From NCBI GenBank assembly GCA_965221405.1, contig CBDCSE010000002.1:558001-622000 (forward strand): DNA of 64,000 bases. Direction: 5' to 3'. The notes below the pieces were generated by a model that was not told the DNA's origin, did no database searches, and worked only from the letters and a program-made list of their open reading frames with translations. This stretch comes from JAPOUP01 sp965221405 (GTDB lineage: Bacteria > Pseudomonadota > Alphaproteobacteria > Rhodobacterales > Rhodobacteraceae). Every line of letters starts with the position of its first letter. The first letter of the stretch is position 1. Shown in pieces: positions 24,850 to 33,794 of this stretch. A program made the translations under genes and the position numbers.

Positions 24850-26059
24850 CGGAAGGAATTCTCTCCTCGAGAGATTCAGGGCCATGCGCCAGACCCGTAT
24901 CGGGTCATTCGTGCCAGTATTGCTGGCATTGACGGCAATCTGGGCCTGGTTCGGAGTTGCGCTGCCGCTCTGGAATTTGCTGTCAGGCGATGCCGAGAGT
25001 TTTCGCGTGATCTTTCTTAGCCCGCGCAACATCTACAATCTGTTCATGCAGTCGGCGCTAATCGCAACGCTAGCTGTAGGTATCACAACCGTACTCCTCC
25101 TGGGCGAAATCGACCTGTCCGCAGCTGCGACCGCTGGGGTGTGTGCGGCACTTCTGGGTGTGATGGTGCTGGCAGGTATACCTGGATGGCTCGCCTGCCT
25201 GATCGTGATGGCCATCGGCATCGTTATGGGGGCCGCACAAGGCCTGCTTGTAGCCTATATCGGCATTCCCTCTTTCGTTGTCACGCTCGCGGGGTTGATA
25301 GGCTATCAGGGCCTGATGCAGAAAATCCTGCCAACCGGGAACCTGAACGTAGGCGATCCGTTTGTTCGCGGAATCACCCGCGTGCTGATCCCGGATCTCT
25401 GGGGACTGGCGCTTGGGTTTCTCTGCATACTTCTCTTCGCCGTCGCGAGCCTACGCGAGCACGCTCGACGCCGCGCCCTTGACTTGGAAGTTGAACCATC
25501 ACTTGCTCTTTGGGCGCAATTTCTGGCCTTTGGCACCATCTTGATTGCCGTGATCTTGACCCTCAACGCCTACCATTCCTTGCCACTCCTTTTGATCATG
25601 CTCGTCGGAATCACCGCGCTCCTCGGCTGGGTTACCACGTCCACACCATTCGGGCGCTCGCTCTTTGCCGTTGGTGGCAACGCGGAAAGCGCACGCCGTG
25701 CCGGCTTCAATGTCAACCGTATCCGAGTAGCTGCATTCGGCATTGTTGGGCTTATGGCAGCCATAGGCGGTATCTTCGGTGCCTCACGATTTGGATCGGT
25801 GTCCTACACCGCCTTTGCGGGCGGCTCGCTCCTCCTAGAAGCTATCGGAGCGGCAGTCATTGGAGGAACCTCCCTCTTTGGCGGGCGCGGCTCGGTCTGG
25901 AACGCGATACTCGGAGCACTGGTGATCGGGTCGCTGGGCAACGGACTGGATCTGACCGGTGCCAGCGCCGCAGACAAGTTAATGGTCTCAGGCGCGATCC
26001 TGATCCTTGCCGTTGCGATAGACGCGCTGTCGAGAACTGATAGCGGCGTAACGCACTAG
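24839..26059 (+). CDS. Sugar ABC transporter permease (XylH-like)
   Basis: A 406-residue CUT2-class permease with about ten membrane spans. Family markers include LLLGEIDLSAAATAG (the GxxDLS motif) near residue 90, the YIGIPSFVVTLAG segment, and GGTSLFGGRGSVWNAILGALVIG near the C-terminus. The length and spacing are closest to the xylose permease XylH. Start ATG 24839 overlaps the ATPase stop by 11 bp. Confidence 0.93.
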   Translation: MRLDGRNSLLERFRAMRQTRIGSFVPVLLALTAIWAWFGVALPLWNLLSGDAESFRVIFLSPRNIYNLFMQSALIATLAVGITTVLLLGEIDLSAAATAGVCAALLGVMVLAGIPGWLACLIVMAIGIVMGAAQGLLVAYIGIPSFVVTLAGLIGYQGLMQKILPTGNLNVGDPFVRGITRVLIPDLWGLALGFLCILLFAVASLREHARRRALDLEVEPSLALWAQFLAFGTILIAVILTLNAYHSLPLLLIMLVGITALLGWVTTSTPFGRSLFAVGGNAESARRAGFNVNRIRVAAFGIVGLMAAIGGIFGASRFGSVSYTAFAGGSLLLEAIGAAVIGGTSLFGGRGSVWNAILGALVIGSLGNGLDLTGASAADKLMVSGAILILAVAIDALSRTDSGVTH

Positions 26060-26068
26060 GAGCTCGAA

Positions 26069-26527
26069 ATGGCCGAAAATCCCATTTCGCAGGAGAGGCA
26101 TCTGTTGTTGAACGAGATCCTTGATCAATTGATCCCGGGCAACCACGGAAAGAGCATTCCCGGTGCCGGTGAGATCGGTATCGCCGACCACCTTAACCGT
26201 CTGGCTAAGGAAAGACCCGAATTTTACGTCGCGCTGAGACGGCTACTGGCCCTAGCTGAAGGGTTGGAAGGCGGTATGGATCCCGCCAATATTCGCAAGC
26301 TTGAGCGAGCGATGCCAAGAGAATTCATCGAGGTTCTCACCGAAACATATAAGGGATATTACAGCCTCCCGCATATGCGCACCAAGGTTGGGGTCAATAC
26401 GCAACCGGTACATCCGAAGGGATATGAGGTTGCGCAAGAAAGCGCGGAACTTCTTGACGGTCTCACAGAGCCCGTCCGCGCCCGAGGACCAATCTACCGC
26501 GACCCACGCAATGTCGGAGGTGGCTGA
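26069..26527 (+). CDS. Gluconate 2-dehydrogenase subunit 3-like protein
   Basis: A 152-residue protein resembling the small (gamma) subunit of membrane sugar or gluconate dehydrogenases: LLLNEILDQLIPG, SIPGAGEIGIADHL and a C-terminal region with paired aromatic residues (ETYKGYYSLP). In known complexes this subunit is exported on a Tat signal and helps fold and export the flavoprotein. This copy has no twin-arginine or hydrophobic leader, so the complex appears cytoplasmic. It lies 2 bp before the GMC oxidoreductase gene. Confidence 0.72.
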   Translation: MAENPISQERHLLLNEILDQLIPGNHGKSIPGAGEIGIADHLNRLAKERPEFYVALRRLLALAEGLEGGMDPANIRKLERAMPREFIEVLTETYKGYYSLPHMRTKVGVNTQPVHPKGYEVAQESAELLDGLTEPVRARGPIYRDPRNVGGG

Positions 26528-26529
26528 AT

Positions 26530-28149
26530 ATGGCGCACGATCCCGTTGACGTTCTGATCGTAGGTGCCGGCGCCTCGGGTGCGGCAATTGCCTGGTCGCT
26601 TCTTGAGACGCGCATGCGGATTTTGTGTCTGGAACAGGGCGATCACCTGCGCGAAAGTGATTTCCCTTCGCGACGTGAAGATTACGAGCTGGCCCGCTAT
26701 GCGGAGTTTTCCTGCGACCCAAATGTCCGGGGCCTGCCACAAGATTACCCGGTAAACTCGGAGGATAGCTGCATAACACCGGTGAACTGGAACGGTGTGG
26801 GAGGATCTACAATCAACTTCCTGGGCCACTGGCCACGAATGAAGCCCTCGGACTTTCGCACGAAATCGCTGGACGGGGTAGGCGCTGACTGGCCGGTCGA
26901 TTACCATGTCCTGGCTCCATTCTATCACATTAATGACGCCAATACAGGCGTGTCAGGCCTGGGAGGCAATCCCGCTTACCCAGATTACTCTCCGCCTTTG
27001 CCCCCCATTCCCATCGGCAGACTAGGTCAGACACTCGCAAAGGGATTCAACAGACTCGGCTGGCATTGGTGGCCCTCGGACGCCGCGATACTCAGCCGCG
27101 ACCACGATGGGCGTCAACAATGCGTCAATGCCGGGACGTGTGACCTGGGCTGTGCGGCCGGGGCCAAGGGCGGTACAAACTTCACGTACTGGCCATTGCT
27201 TGAACGCGCAGGCGTTGAATTGCGAACCAACGCACGGGTAGAGAAAATCCTTATCAACGAGAAAAGCGGTCTTGCCCGGAGCGTCCTCTACCACGGCGCC
27301 GATGGGCAACTACATGAACAACAGGCTGAAATCGTCATCATGGCCTGTAACGGTATCGGGACACCGCGCTTGCTCCTGCATTCGACGTCGCCACTTTTTC
27401 GTGACGGTCTCGCAAACCGTTCAGGACTGGTTGGCAAGAACCTGATGTTCCACCCACTGACGGGTGTCGCCGGTGTCTTTGATGAACCAATGAAAGGGCA
27501 CGAGGGCCCTATGGCGTGTTCGATCGTCAGCCAGGAATTCTATGAAACCGATCCCACTCGCGGCTTTGTGCGTGGATATGGCCTGCATTCCGGTCGCTCC
27601 ACCACGCCGATGACCTATGCACTCGGTGGCTTCGGTATCGACAATCCGATTCCTTGGGGCGCCGAGCACCGAGAGATCATGGACAATGTCTATCCCAATC
27701 TTGCCGGACTGACCGTCGTCACGGAGGATCTTCCCGAGGCGCACAATTGTGTCACGCTGGATCCGGATCTAGTCGACAGCGATGGAATTCCCGCGCCAAG
27801 GATACACTATCGGTTGAACGACAACACACGTGCGATGCTCAGGCATGGTGAAGACCGCGCCAGAGAAGCGCTGCTGGCGGCAGGAGCCAAGCGGATTCTG
27901 CCGAATGACAGCGACAAGGTCTGGTGGCGCGCCGGCTGGCACCAGATGGGCACCTGCCGAATGGGTAACGATCCTGACACCTCGGTTGTCAACTCTTGGG
28001 GACGATCCCGCGACGTGAGGAATCTCTTCATCGTCGATGGATCGATATTCGTGACTGCGGGTGCAGTTAATCCGACCTCCACAATCCAAGCGCTTGCTCT
28101 CTATATCGGCGACCGGATCAAGACCAATATCACGAATCTCTTCGAGTGA
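26530..28149 (+). CDS. GMC-family FAD-dependent sugar dehydrogenase
   Basis: A 539-residue flavoprotein of the glucose-methanol-choline family. The N-terminal FAD-binding motif is VDVLIVGAGASGAAIAW; further blocks include NGVGGSTINFLGH, CDLGCAAGAKGG and the C-terminal active-site region with the His of AGWHQMGTCRMG and the Asn of AVNPTSTIQAL. It oxidises a sugar or sugar alcohol hydroxyl. The upstream small-subunit gene places it with gluconate/2-ketogluconate/sorbitol dehydrogenases, but the usual cytochrome c subunit gene is missing. The downstream dehydratase-type enzyme suggests oxidation of an imported aldose to a lactone. Confidence 0.9.
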   Translation: MAHDPVDVLIVGAGASGAAIAWSLLETRMRILCLEQGDHLRESDFPSRREDYELARYAEFSCDPNVRGLPQDYPVNSEDSCITPVNWNGVGGSTINFLGHWPRMKPSDFRTKSLDGVGADWPVDYHVLAPFYHINDANTGVSGLGGNPAYPDYSPPLPPIPIGRLGQTLAKGFNRLGWHWWPSDAAILSRDHDGRQQCVNAGTCDLGCAAGAKGGTNFTYWPLLERAGVELRTNARVEKILINEKSGLARSVLYHGADGQLHEQQAEIVIMACNGIGTPRLLLHSTSPLFRDGLANRSGLVGKNLMFHPLTGVAGVFDEPMKGHEGPMACSIVSQEFYETDPTRGFVRGYGLHSGRSTTPMTYALGGFGIDNPIPWGAEHREIMDNVYPNLAGLTVVTEDLPEAHNCVTLDPDLVDSDGIPAPRIHYRLNDNTRAMLRHGEDRAREALLAAGAKRILPNDSDKVWWRAGWHQMGTCRMGNDPDTSVVNSWGRSRDVRNLFIVDGSIFVTAGAVNPTSTIQALALYIGDRIKTNITNLFE

Positions 28150-28157
28150 GGTAGCAC

Positions 28158-28400
28158 ATGGAATTTCCGCCCAGAACAGGACATTCTGGCAAGCCCTCTG
28201 ATGGCCTGAAAAGGAAGGTGAGCGCGGATTCAGTCTCGGGAGGATTCGTCGGGATCGCCGTTAAGGGAGCCGCCGGCCATGTATATTTGAATAACCCGGT
28301 CTGCGGTGGGTCCATCCTACTGGCGCATCAAGGCCGTTTTGGCAAGGGCCAGGTGCAGGAGGTGCGCTGTTCGCTTGGATACGATGAGGTGATTACATGA
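28158..28400 (+). CDS. Small protein of unknown function
   Basis: An 80-residue frame whose ATG 28158 follows GAGGTAGCAC at suitable distance and whose end overlaps the next gene as ATGA. The sequence (SADSVSGGFVGIAVKGAAG, GKGQVQEVRCSLGYDEVIT) shows no family I recognise; no signal peptide. Position and coupling argue for a real gene in the operon, or for the tail of a lost one. Confidence 0.45.
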   Translation: MEFPPRTGHSGKPSDGLKRKVSADSVSGGFVGIAVKGAAGHVYLNNPVCGGSILLAHQGRFGKGQVQEVRCSLGYDEVIT

Positions 28401-29566
28401 GGATTACCCGTGTAGTCAGCCACGTATTGCAATATGATCTGCCAGAGGAATTGGGATTTTCCCAACAATTCTACGCATGCCGGAGCGCCCATCTAGTCAA
28501 GGTCGAGACCGACGAGGGGGTTACCGGTTGGGGCGAGTGTTTCGGCCCCGGCAATGTCGCGCTCGCAAATAAAGGAATCGTCGAGAAGGTGATCCAGCCA
28601 ATCATACTGGGTCATGACCCGATTGACCGGGACGTACTCTGGCACAAGGTCTACAATCTCCTGCGCGATCATGGACAGAAGGGGATGCCGCTGCAGGCGC
28701 TCTCGGGAGTAGACATCGCGCTCTGGGACATAGCGGGCAAGGTTGCCGGTCTGCCACTGCACCAGTTGATCGGCGGTGCCCATCGAACCCGAATCCCTGC
28801 CTATGGCTACGGCATGATGCTCAAGCATGAAAGTCTAGAAGACCACATCATGCGGTTTGGTGACGAAGCCGCCAGCATCCTCGACATGGGATTTCGCGCC
28901 ACCAAGATGAAGGTTGGATTGGGCCCAGGACGAGATGTGAAGCTGTGCGAAGCTGTCGCTGCAAGCGTCGCGGGTAAGGGACGATTCATGGTTGATGCAA
29001 ACCGCTGCTACACCACGTCGGATGCTTTCTATGTAGGCCGCGCACTGGAGGAATTCGGAGCTTACTGGTTTGAAGAGCCGGTCGCTCCCGAGGACCTTGA
29101 CGGCTACCGGGAACTACGGGCCGGGCTCAAGGTCAATATCTCGGGTGGCGAGGCCGAGTTCAACCGATGGGGCTGGCGGCAGATACTCGAGAACCGCGGC
29201 CTCGACATTGCCCAGCCGGAGGTCTGCGCTTTGGGAGGCATCAGCGAATATCTGCGTGTTTTGGCGCTAGCGCATGCGCATTTCACTCCGGTCGTAAATC
29301 ACGTCTGGGGTTCAGCCATCGCCGTGGCCACAAATTTGCAGCTGCTTGCCGCAATGCCCGCCTTGCCCGGGGCGCTCAACCCCTGTGAGCCGATGTTGGA
29401 GTTCGACACCACTCACAACCTGTTCCAGGACCAATTGTTGACTGAGCCGCTGAATATCCTAGGCCAAGTCAAATCAGGGGATGGTTATGTCAGCGTACCT
29501 CGCCAGCCAGGCATCGGCGTGGAGCCCGATTCGGACTTCATCCGCCGCTTTGAAGTCAGCTACTGA
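28397..29566 (+). CDS. Mandelate racemase/muconate lactonizing enzyme family protein
   Basis: A 389-residue enolase-superfamily enzyme. The N-terminal capping domain (about 1-125) is followed by a barrel with the base-bearing KMKVG near residue 175, metal ligands in FMVDANR (about 198) and WFEEP (about 224) and SGGEAEF, and the late HVWGSAIAVATN with the second acid/base histidine. These fit acid-sugar dehydratases or the galactarolactone cycloisomerase. With the GMC dehydrogenase it suggests oxidative sugar breakdown via lactone and sugar acid. A 3' fragment of a paralogue with the same flank lies at 37500-37631. Confidence 0.88.
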   Translation: MRITRVVSHVLQYDLPEELGFSQQFYACRSAHLVKVETDEGVTGWGECFGPGNVALANKGIVEKVIQPIILGHDPIDRDVLWHKVYNLLRDHGQKGMPLQALSGVDIALWDIAGKVAGLPLHQLIGGAHRTRIPAYGYGMMLKHESLEDHIMRFGDEAASILDMGFRATKMKVGLGPGRDVKLCEAVAASVAGKGRFMVDANRCYTTSDAFYVGRALEEFGAYWFEEPVAPEDLDGYRELRAGLKVNISGGEAEFNRWGWRQILENRGLDIAQPEVCALGGISEYLRVLALAHAHFTPVVNHVWGSAIAVATNLQLLAAMPALPGALNPCEPMLEFDTTHNLFQDQLLTEPLNILGQVKSGDGYVSVPRQPGIGVEPDSDFIRRFEVSY

Positions 29567-29654
29567 ACCCCGTACCGGACTCATGCCACCTCTAGACGGA
29601 ACTTCAGGGGGAACAAAAGGGGGCCGAACACGCGCAGGCCATTGACCCTGCAAC

Positions 29655-29738
29655 AGATTTCCGGAGCCGGGCGACGCACCCCTGAAGAACGAATGGGGGC
29701 GGTACATCGACAGCAACGGCAACCGCCTCAACCCGTGA
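29655..29738 (+). pseudogene. Short C-terminal protein remnant
   Basis: The only coding-looking stretch in the 546-bp gap after the racemase gene: 27 codons reading FPEPGDAPLKNEWGRYID then a GNRLNP end and a stop, with a stop codon just upstream. It resembles the tail of some larger, lost protein; I cannot name it. The rest of the gap holds only the terminator. Confidence 0.2.
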
Positions 29739-29792
29739 TAGATCGAAACGAACTGACTACCGAGCGCGGACACTGAACGGCGCTTGATCGCA

Positions 29793-29829
29793 ACCGCCGT
29801 CCCTTTGCCGGGGCGGCGGTTTTCGTTTG
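29793..29829 (+). terminator. Rho-independent terminator
   Basis: An 11-bp stem (ACCGCCGTCCC / GGGGCGGCGGT, one G-T pair) with a 6-base loop is followed by TTTTCGTTT. It lies 227 bp after the racemase gene on the plus strand and ends the sugar-acid operon or the lost gene between. Confidence 0.75.
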
Positions 29830-30112
29830 CCTAACCTTTCGCTGCGTAGAGCGCTTTGCGGAACTTCAAGGGCCGCGACATACGCGTACCGAGGGATCAT
29901 CGCGGAACCGCGGTGACGGCGCAACCTCGGCAAGACAGGCAAGGGACCTTCGTCGATCACGGACTGACCCGCTTACGAGTGTCTACTGTTTCATGCAAGC
30001 GATAGGCAGCGATCACGCTTCTGGGTTTGAAGAGCGTGGCGGTTCAAATTGAGTGTTGTGTTGCCGCACATTACGTTTTACCATTTGGTCAAAATTATGG
30101 CGGGAATGCTGG

Positions 30113-31441
30113 ATGATAGACCTGCTGCTACGCTCGGCGAACTTGCCTGACGGGCACGGACCGATCGACATCGCCGTCAAGGACGGCCGCATTGCTGAAA
30201 TGTCCCGGGAGATCCAGGCCGACGCGACCACCGTGATCGACGCAACCGACCGCTTGGTGGCGCCGCCTTTTGTCGATCCGCACTTCCACATGGACGCGAC
30301 GCTAAGCGTTGGGCAGCCGCGCCTCAACGAATCAGGAACGCTATTGGAGGGGATCGCCCTGTGGGGCGAGCTGAAACCGCTCCTGACCCCCGAGGCCGTC
30401 ATGGACCGGGCCTTGCGGTACTGTGATCTGGCCGTCACACAAGGGCTTCTGTCGATACGCAGCCACGTGGACGTGTCCACAACGCCGATGGTCTGCGTCG
30501 AGGCGCTGCTGGAGGTAAAAAAACGCGTCGCCCCCTATGTCGACCTGCAGCTGGTCGCCTTCCCCCAGGACGGGCTATATCGCGCAGTCGGCGCTGAGGA
30601 AAACCTGATCCGTGCGCTCGACATGGGCGTCGACGTTGTCGGTGGTATCCCGCATTTTGAGCGCACCATGAAGGATGGTGCGCGATCGGTGAAACGGCTT
30701 TGTCAGATCGCGGCGGACAGGGATCTTCATGTGGACCTGCACTGTGACGAAAGCGATGATCCAATGTCGCGTCATGTCGAGACGCTGGCGGCGGAAACCA
30801 CACGGCTGGGGCTCGGTGGCCGCGTTGTGGCGAGCCACGTCACCGCAATGCACTCGTACGACAATTATTACGCGACGAAGCTGATCCCGCTGATCGCCGA
30901 ATCGGGCATGCACGTGGTTTCGAACCCGCTTATCAACATCACGTTGCAAGGGCGGTCGGACACCTATCCGAAGCGGCGCGGCCTGACCCGTGTGCCGGAG
31001 CTTCTTGCGGCGGGCGTAAACGTGGCATTTGGGCAGGACTGCACCATGGACCCATGGTACCCGTTGGGTTCCGCCGACATGCTGGAAGTCGCCCATATGG
31101 GAATTCACGCCGTCCCGATGACCTCGCGGGCGGCGATGGCCTGGGCCTTCGACAGCGTGACGCTCGGGGGCGCGGCGGCCATGGGCCTGCCGGATCCAAC
31201 CCTGCGGGAGGGCGGGCCGGCCAGCATGGTGGTGCTTCAGGCCCGCGATCGGATCGAAGCCATCCGACTGCGCGCCACCCGCCTTGCAGTGATCCGCGAA
31301 GGTCGCGTGCTGTCACAAATGCCTCCGCGCCGCGCCGTACTGTCGCTTAAAGGGCGGCCATCCACGCTAGATCCGGCGGACTATGCGCCCCCGGAAAAGA
31401 GATCAAGCCAACCAGGTCAGAAAGAAAGGACATTGCCATGA
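30113..31441 (+). CDS. Cytosine-deaminase-like amidohydrolase
   Basis: A 442-residue metal-dependent hydrolase of the amidohydrolase superfamily. Metal ligands appear as DPHFHMDATL (HxH-type, about residue 58), RSHVDVS, the barrel segment DLHCDESDD near 210, HVTAMHSYD near 240 and the catalytic aspartate in FGQDCTMDPWYPLG near 305. The pattern fits cytosine/isoguanine deaminases. The ATG at 30113 is favoured over ATG 30053 because the family N-terminus begins at this IDLLLRSA. It overlaps the BMP-type binding protein by 4 bp. The reaction likely deaminates or opens an imported base. Confidence 0.88.
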   Translation: MIDLLLRSANLPDGHGPIDIAVKDGRIAEMSREIQADATTVIDATDRLVAPPFVDPHFHMDATLSVGQPRLNESGTLLEGIALWGELKPLLTPEAVMDRALRYCDLAVTQGLLSIRSHVDVSTTPMVCVEALLEVKKRVAPYVDLQLVAFPQDGLYRAVGAEENLIRALDMGVDVVGGIPHFERTMKDGARSVKRLCQIAADRDLHVDLHCDESDDPMSRHVETLAAETTRLGLGGRVVASHVTAMHSYDNYYATKLIPLIAESGMHVVSNPLINITLQGRSDTYPKRRGLTRVPELLAAGVNVAFGQDCTMDPWYPLGSADMLEVAHMGIHAVPMTSRAAMAWAFDSVTLGGAAAMGLPDPTLREGGPASMVVLQARDRIEAIRLRATRLAVIREGRVLSQMPPRRAVLSLKGRPSTLDPADYAPPEKRSSQPGQKERTLP

Positions 31442-32421
31442 CCATCACAACCACCCGCCGTACATTGATGGCAGGGGCCGCCGCCACGCTGGCGCTTCCC
31501 GCCTATTTCCGCCGTGCGAATGCGCACGCCGCACTTCGCGTTGCCGGCGTGCATGCCAGCCCAGTCGAGAACGCCTGGAACAGCCGCGTTCACCTTGCCA
31601 TGCAGGAAGCCGCCAATGCGGGCCTGATCGAATACGCGTTTTCTGAAAGTGTCACGGCTACCGACTATCCCAGGGCCATGCGCGAATACGCGGAAGCGGG
31701 AATGCAGTTGATCTGGGGCGAGTCCTACGCAGTCGAGCGTGAGGCCCGTGAAGTGGCTGCCGACTATGCCGATACGGCGTTCCTCATGGGATCCTCGGGC
31801 GGGCCGCAGGGCGGCAATTTTGGCGTATTCGGCACCCGAAACCACGAGGCAGCCTATCTCGCCGGTATGCTCGCCGGTGCCATGTCCGAGAGCAACGTCT
31901 ACGGCTCGGTCGGCGGCTATCCGATTCCCGAGGTGAATCTGTTGATCAACGCCTTCCGAATGGGGGTCAGCGAGGTGAATCCCGACGCGACATTCCTTAA
32001 TGGCTTCATCGGTGCCTGGTTCGACCCGGCACGTGCGCAGGAAGCGGCGATTGCCCAGATCGATGCCGGTGCCGACATCCTTTTTGGCGAGCGGATTGGG
32101 ACGGCGGACGGAGCGCAGGCGCGCGGCGTAAAGGCCATTGGTAGTCTGATCGACTACACCCCGCGCTATCCCGACACGGTCTTCGCCAACGCGATCTGGA
32201 ATTACGGACCCACCATCGCTGCGGTCGTGGCCGATGTGCAGGCAGGCAAACAGGTGGGGCGCGACTACACCGGGTACTCTTTTATGGCCCATGGCGGCAA
32301 CGAACTTGTCTACGTGGCCGACATGGTGCCGACGGACGCCGTTCCGGATATGGAGGCCAGGAGGGAAATGATCGAGGCCGGCGATTTCGAGGTTCCCATC
32401 GATCCCGCCGAGCCGGCCTGA
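31438..32421 (+). CDS. BMP-family nucleoside-type binding protein
   Basis: A 327-residue periplasmic binding protein of the BMP/PnrA family, which delivers purine nucleosides or related compounds to ABC importers. The N-terminus (TTTRRTLMAGAAATLALP) resembles a Tat signal; there is no lipobox, unlike most BMP members. Typical segments: NHEAAYLAGMLAGAMS near 140, GSVGGYPIPEVN, FGERIGTADGAQARG, and a C-terminal region with DYTGYSFM. Coupled to the deaminase gene upstream; amidase, ATPase and two permeases follow. Confidence 0.9.
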   Translation: MTITTTRRTLMAGAAATLALPAYFRRANAHAALRVAGVHASPVENAWNSRVHLAMQEAANAGLIEYAFSESVTATDYPRAMREYAEAGMQLIWGESYAVEREAREVAADYADTAFLMGSSGGPQGGNFGVFGTRNHEAAYLAGMLAGAMSESNVYGSVGGYPIPEVNLLINAFRMGVSEVNPDATFLNGFIGAWFDPARAQEAAIAQIDAGADILFGERIGTADGAQARGVKAIGSLIDYTPRYPDTVFANAIWNYGPTIAAVVADVQAGKQVGRDYTGYSFMAHGGNELVYVADMVPTDAVPDMEARREMIEAGDFEVPIDPAEPA

Positions 32422-32435
32422 GAAGCTTCAGGCGC

Positions 32436-33794
32436 GTGGCGGATGCAACGGCGCTGGCAGAAGCGATTGCGGCGGGCGTGGTCAGCCCGCAGGCAGTCGT
32501 GGACGCCACATATGGCGCGGCCGAGGCGCGTGAGGATCTCGGTGCAGTCGTCGCCTTGCTTCCCAAGTGCGTGGCCGCGCGAACGGTCAGGGAGGGTGTA
32601 GCTACGGGTGGCCCCTTCGCTGGCGTCCCAATGCTGGCCAAGGACCTCGGCGCCCCGGCGGCCGATCTACGGCAGGGCCTGGGGTCTGAGGCGCTGCGAC
32701 TGCGACTGCCCGCGACAGATCGGGAGAGCGAGGGTCGTCTGACACGTGCGTTCCGGGCCGGTGGATTGGCGCCCATCGGTCTTTCGACCGTCCCTGAGTT
32801 TGGCTTCGCACTCAGTTCCGAACCTCCATGTGGGCCCGTTGCGCACAATCCGTTCGATACTGATCGAACGCCCGGCGGGTCGTCCGGCGGGGCTGCGGCA
32901 GCAGTGGCTGGCGGGATCGTTTCAGTCGCTCATGCCACCGATGCGGCAGGCTCCCTCCGTGTGCCGGCCGCGGCATGCGGGCTCTGGGGGCTGAAATCCT
33001 CACGTGGGGCGGCGGTGTCCGGACCGATCTTTGCAAACCACCTGATGGGCATCGCATCCGAAGGGGTGCTGGCCCGGTCGCTCCGGGATGTCGCGGCGGC
33101 TTACGCGCTGACACGCTCGACAACGGCCGAGGCCCGGCTGCCGGAAGCGCCGGTGATCGGGCTAGCAATCCCGTCAGAGTGCGGATCGGGCGAGGCTGGC
33201 GCCGCCTTGCTCGTTTCGGACCATCTGGCTGATGCAGGATGCGAGATCGTGGACATAAAGGCACCGGAGACGTTGGGGCAAGATGTCCACCGCCTGATCG
33301 GAGAGATTCTTGCGATCGCACTCTCCGCCGTTCTGGATTCGGCTGATGTCCCTGATGCCGAGATCAGCCCTCTCGCCGCCACCAGCCGGGCGCGGGGTCG
33401 CGCGATGTCAGGGACCCAGGTTTTCGCCATGACCAACCGGCTTGCGGAACTTTCAGACGCCACGCATACCGCGCTTCTGTCGCGATGCGATGCGGTTCTG
33501 ATGCCTGTCCTGTCCGGTCCTCCGCCCCGAATAGGGCACTTTCCCACAGACCATGCAGACCTTGACGGGCATCTGGAACGGATGGAGGTCATGGCGCCCT
33601 GCGCGGCGCTCGCCAATCTTGCGGGACTTCCGGCTTTGGCCATCCCGGCGGCCATGTCGGATAGCCTCCCGCGCGGGGTGCAAATCATCGGGCCGCCGCA
33701 TTCCGACCGTGCGCTCCTGACCCTTGTCTCGCGGATCGTCCCGGCTCTGCCACGGATCCTCTATCCTTTTCCCGTTGCGGGGATGCCGGAATGA
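32436..33794 (+). CDS. Amidase (amidase-signature family)
   Basis: A 452-residue amide hydrolase. The Ser-cisSer-Lys machinery is visible as the lysine in MLAKDLGAP near residue 69, the serines in RTPGGSSGGAAAAVAGG near 145-155, and the nucleophile region ATDAAGSLRVPAAACG near 170. It starts at GTG 32436 with AGG upstream and overlaps the ATPase gene by 4 bp. Between a base deaminase and a nucleoside-type importer it may cleave an amide or ureide product of the imported compound, as AtzF/allophanate-type enzymes do; the exact substrate is unknown. Confidence 0.87.
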   Translation: MADATALAEAIAAGVVSPQAVVDATYGAAEAREDLGAVVALLPKCVAARTVREGVATGGPFAGVPMLAKDLGAPAADLRQGLGSEALRLRLPATDRESEGRLTRAFRAGGLAPIGLSTVPEFGFALSSEPPCGPVAHNPFDTDRTPGGSSGGAAAAVAGGIVSVAHATDAAGSLRVPAAACGLWGLKSSRGAAVSGPIFANHLMGIASEGVLARSLRDVAAAYALTRSTTAEARLPEAPVIGLAIPSECGSGEAGAALLVSDHLADAGCEIVDIKAPETLGQDVHRLIGEILAIALSAVLDSADVPDAEISPLAATSRARGRAMSGTQVFAMTNRLAELSDATHTALLSRCDAVLMPVLSGPPPRIGHFPTDHADLDGHLERMEVMAPCAALANLAGLPALAIPAAMSDSLPRGVQIIGPPHSDRALLTLVSRIVPALPRILYPFPVAGMPE

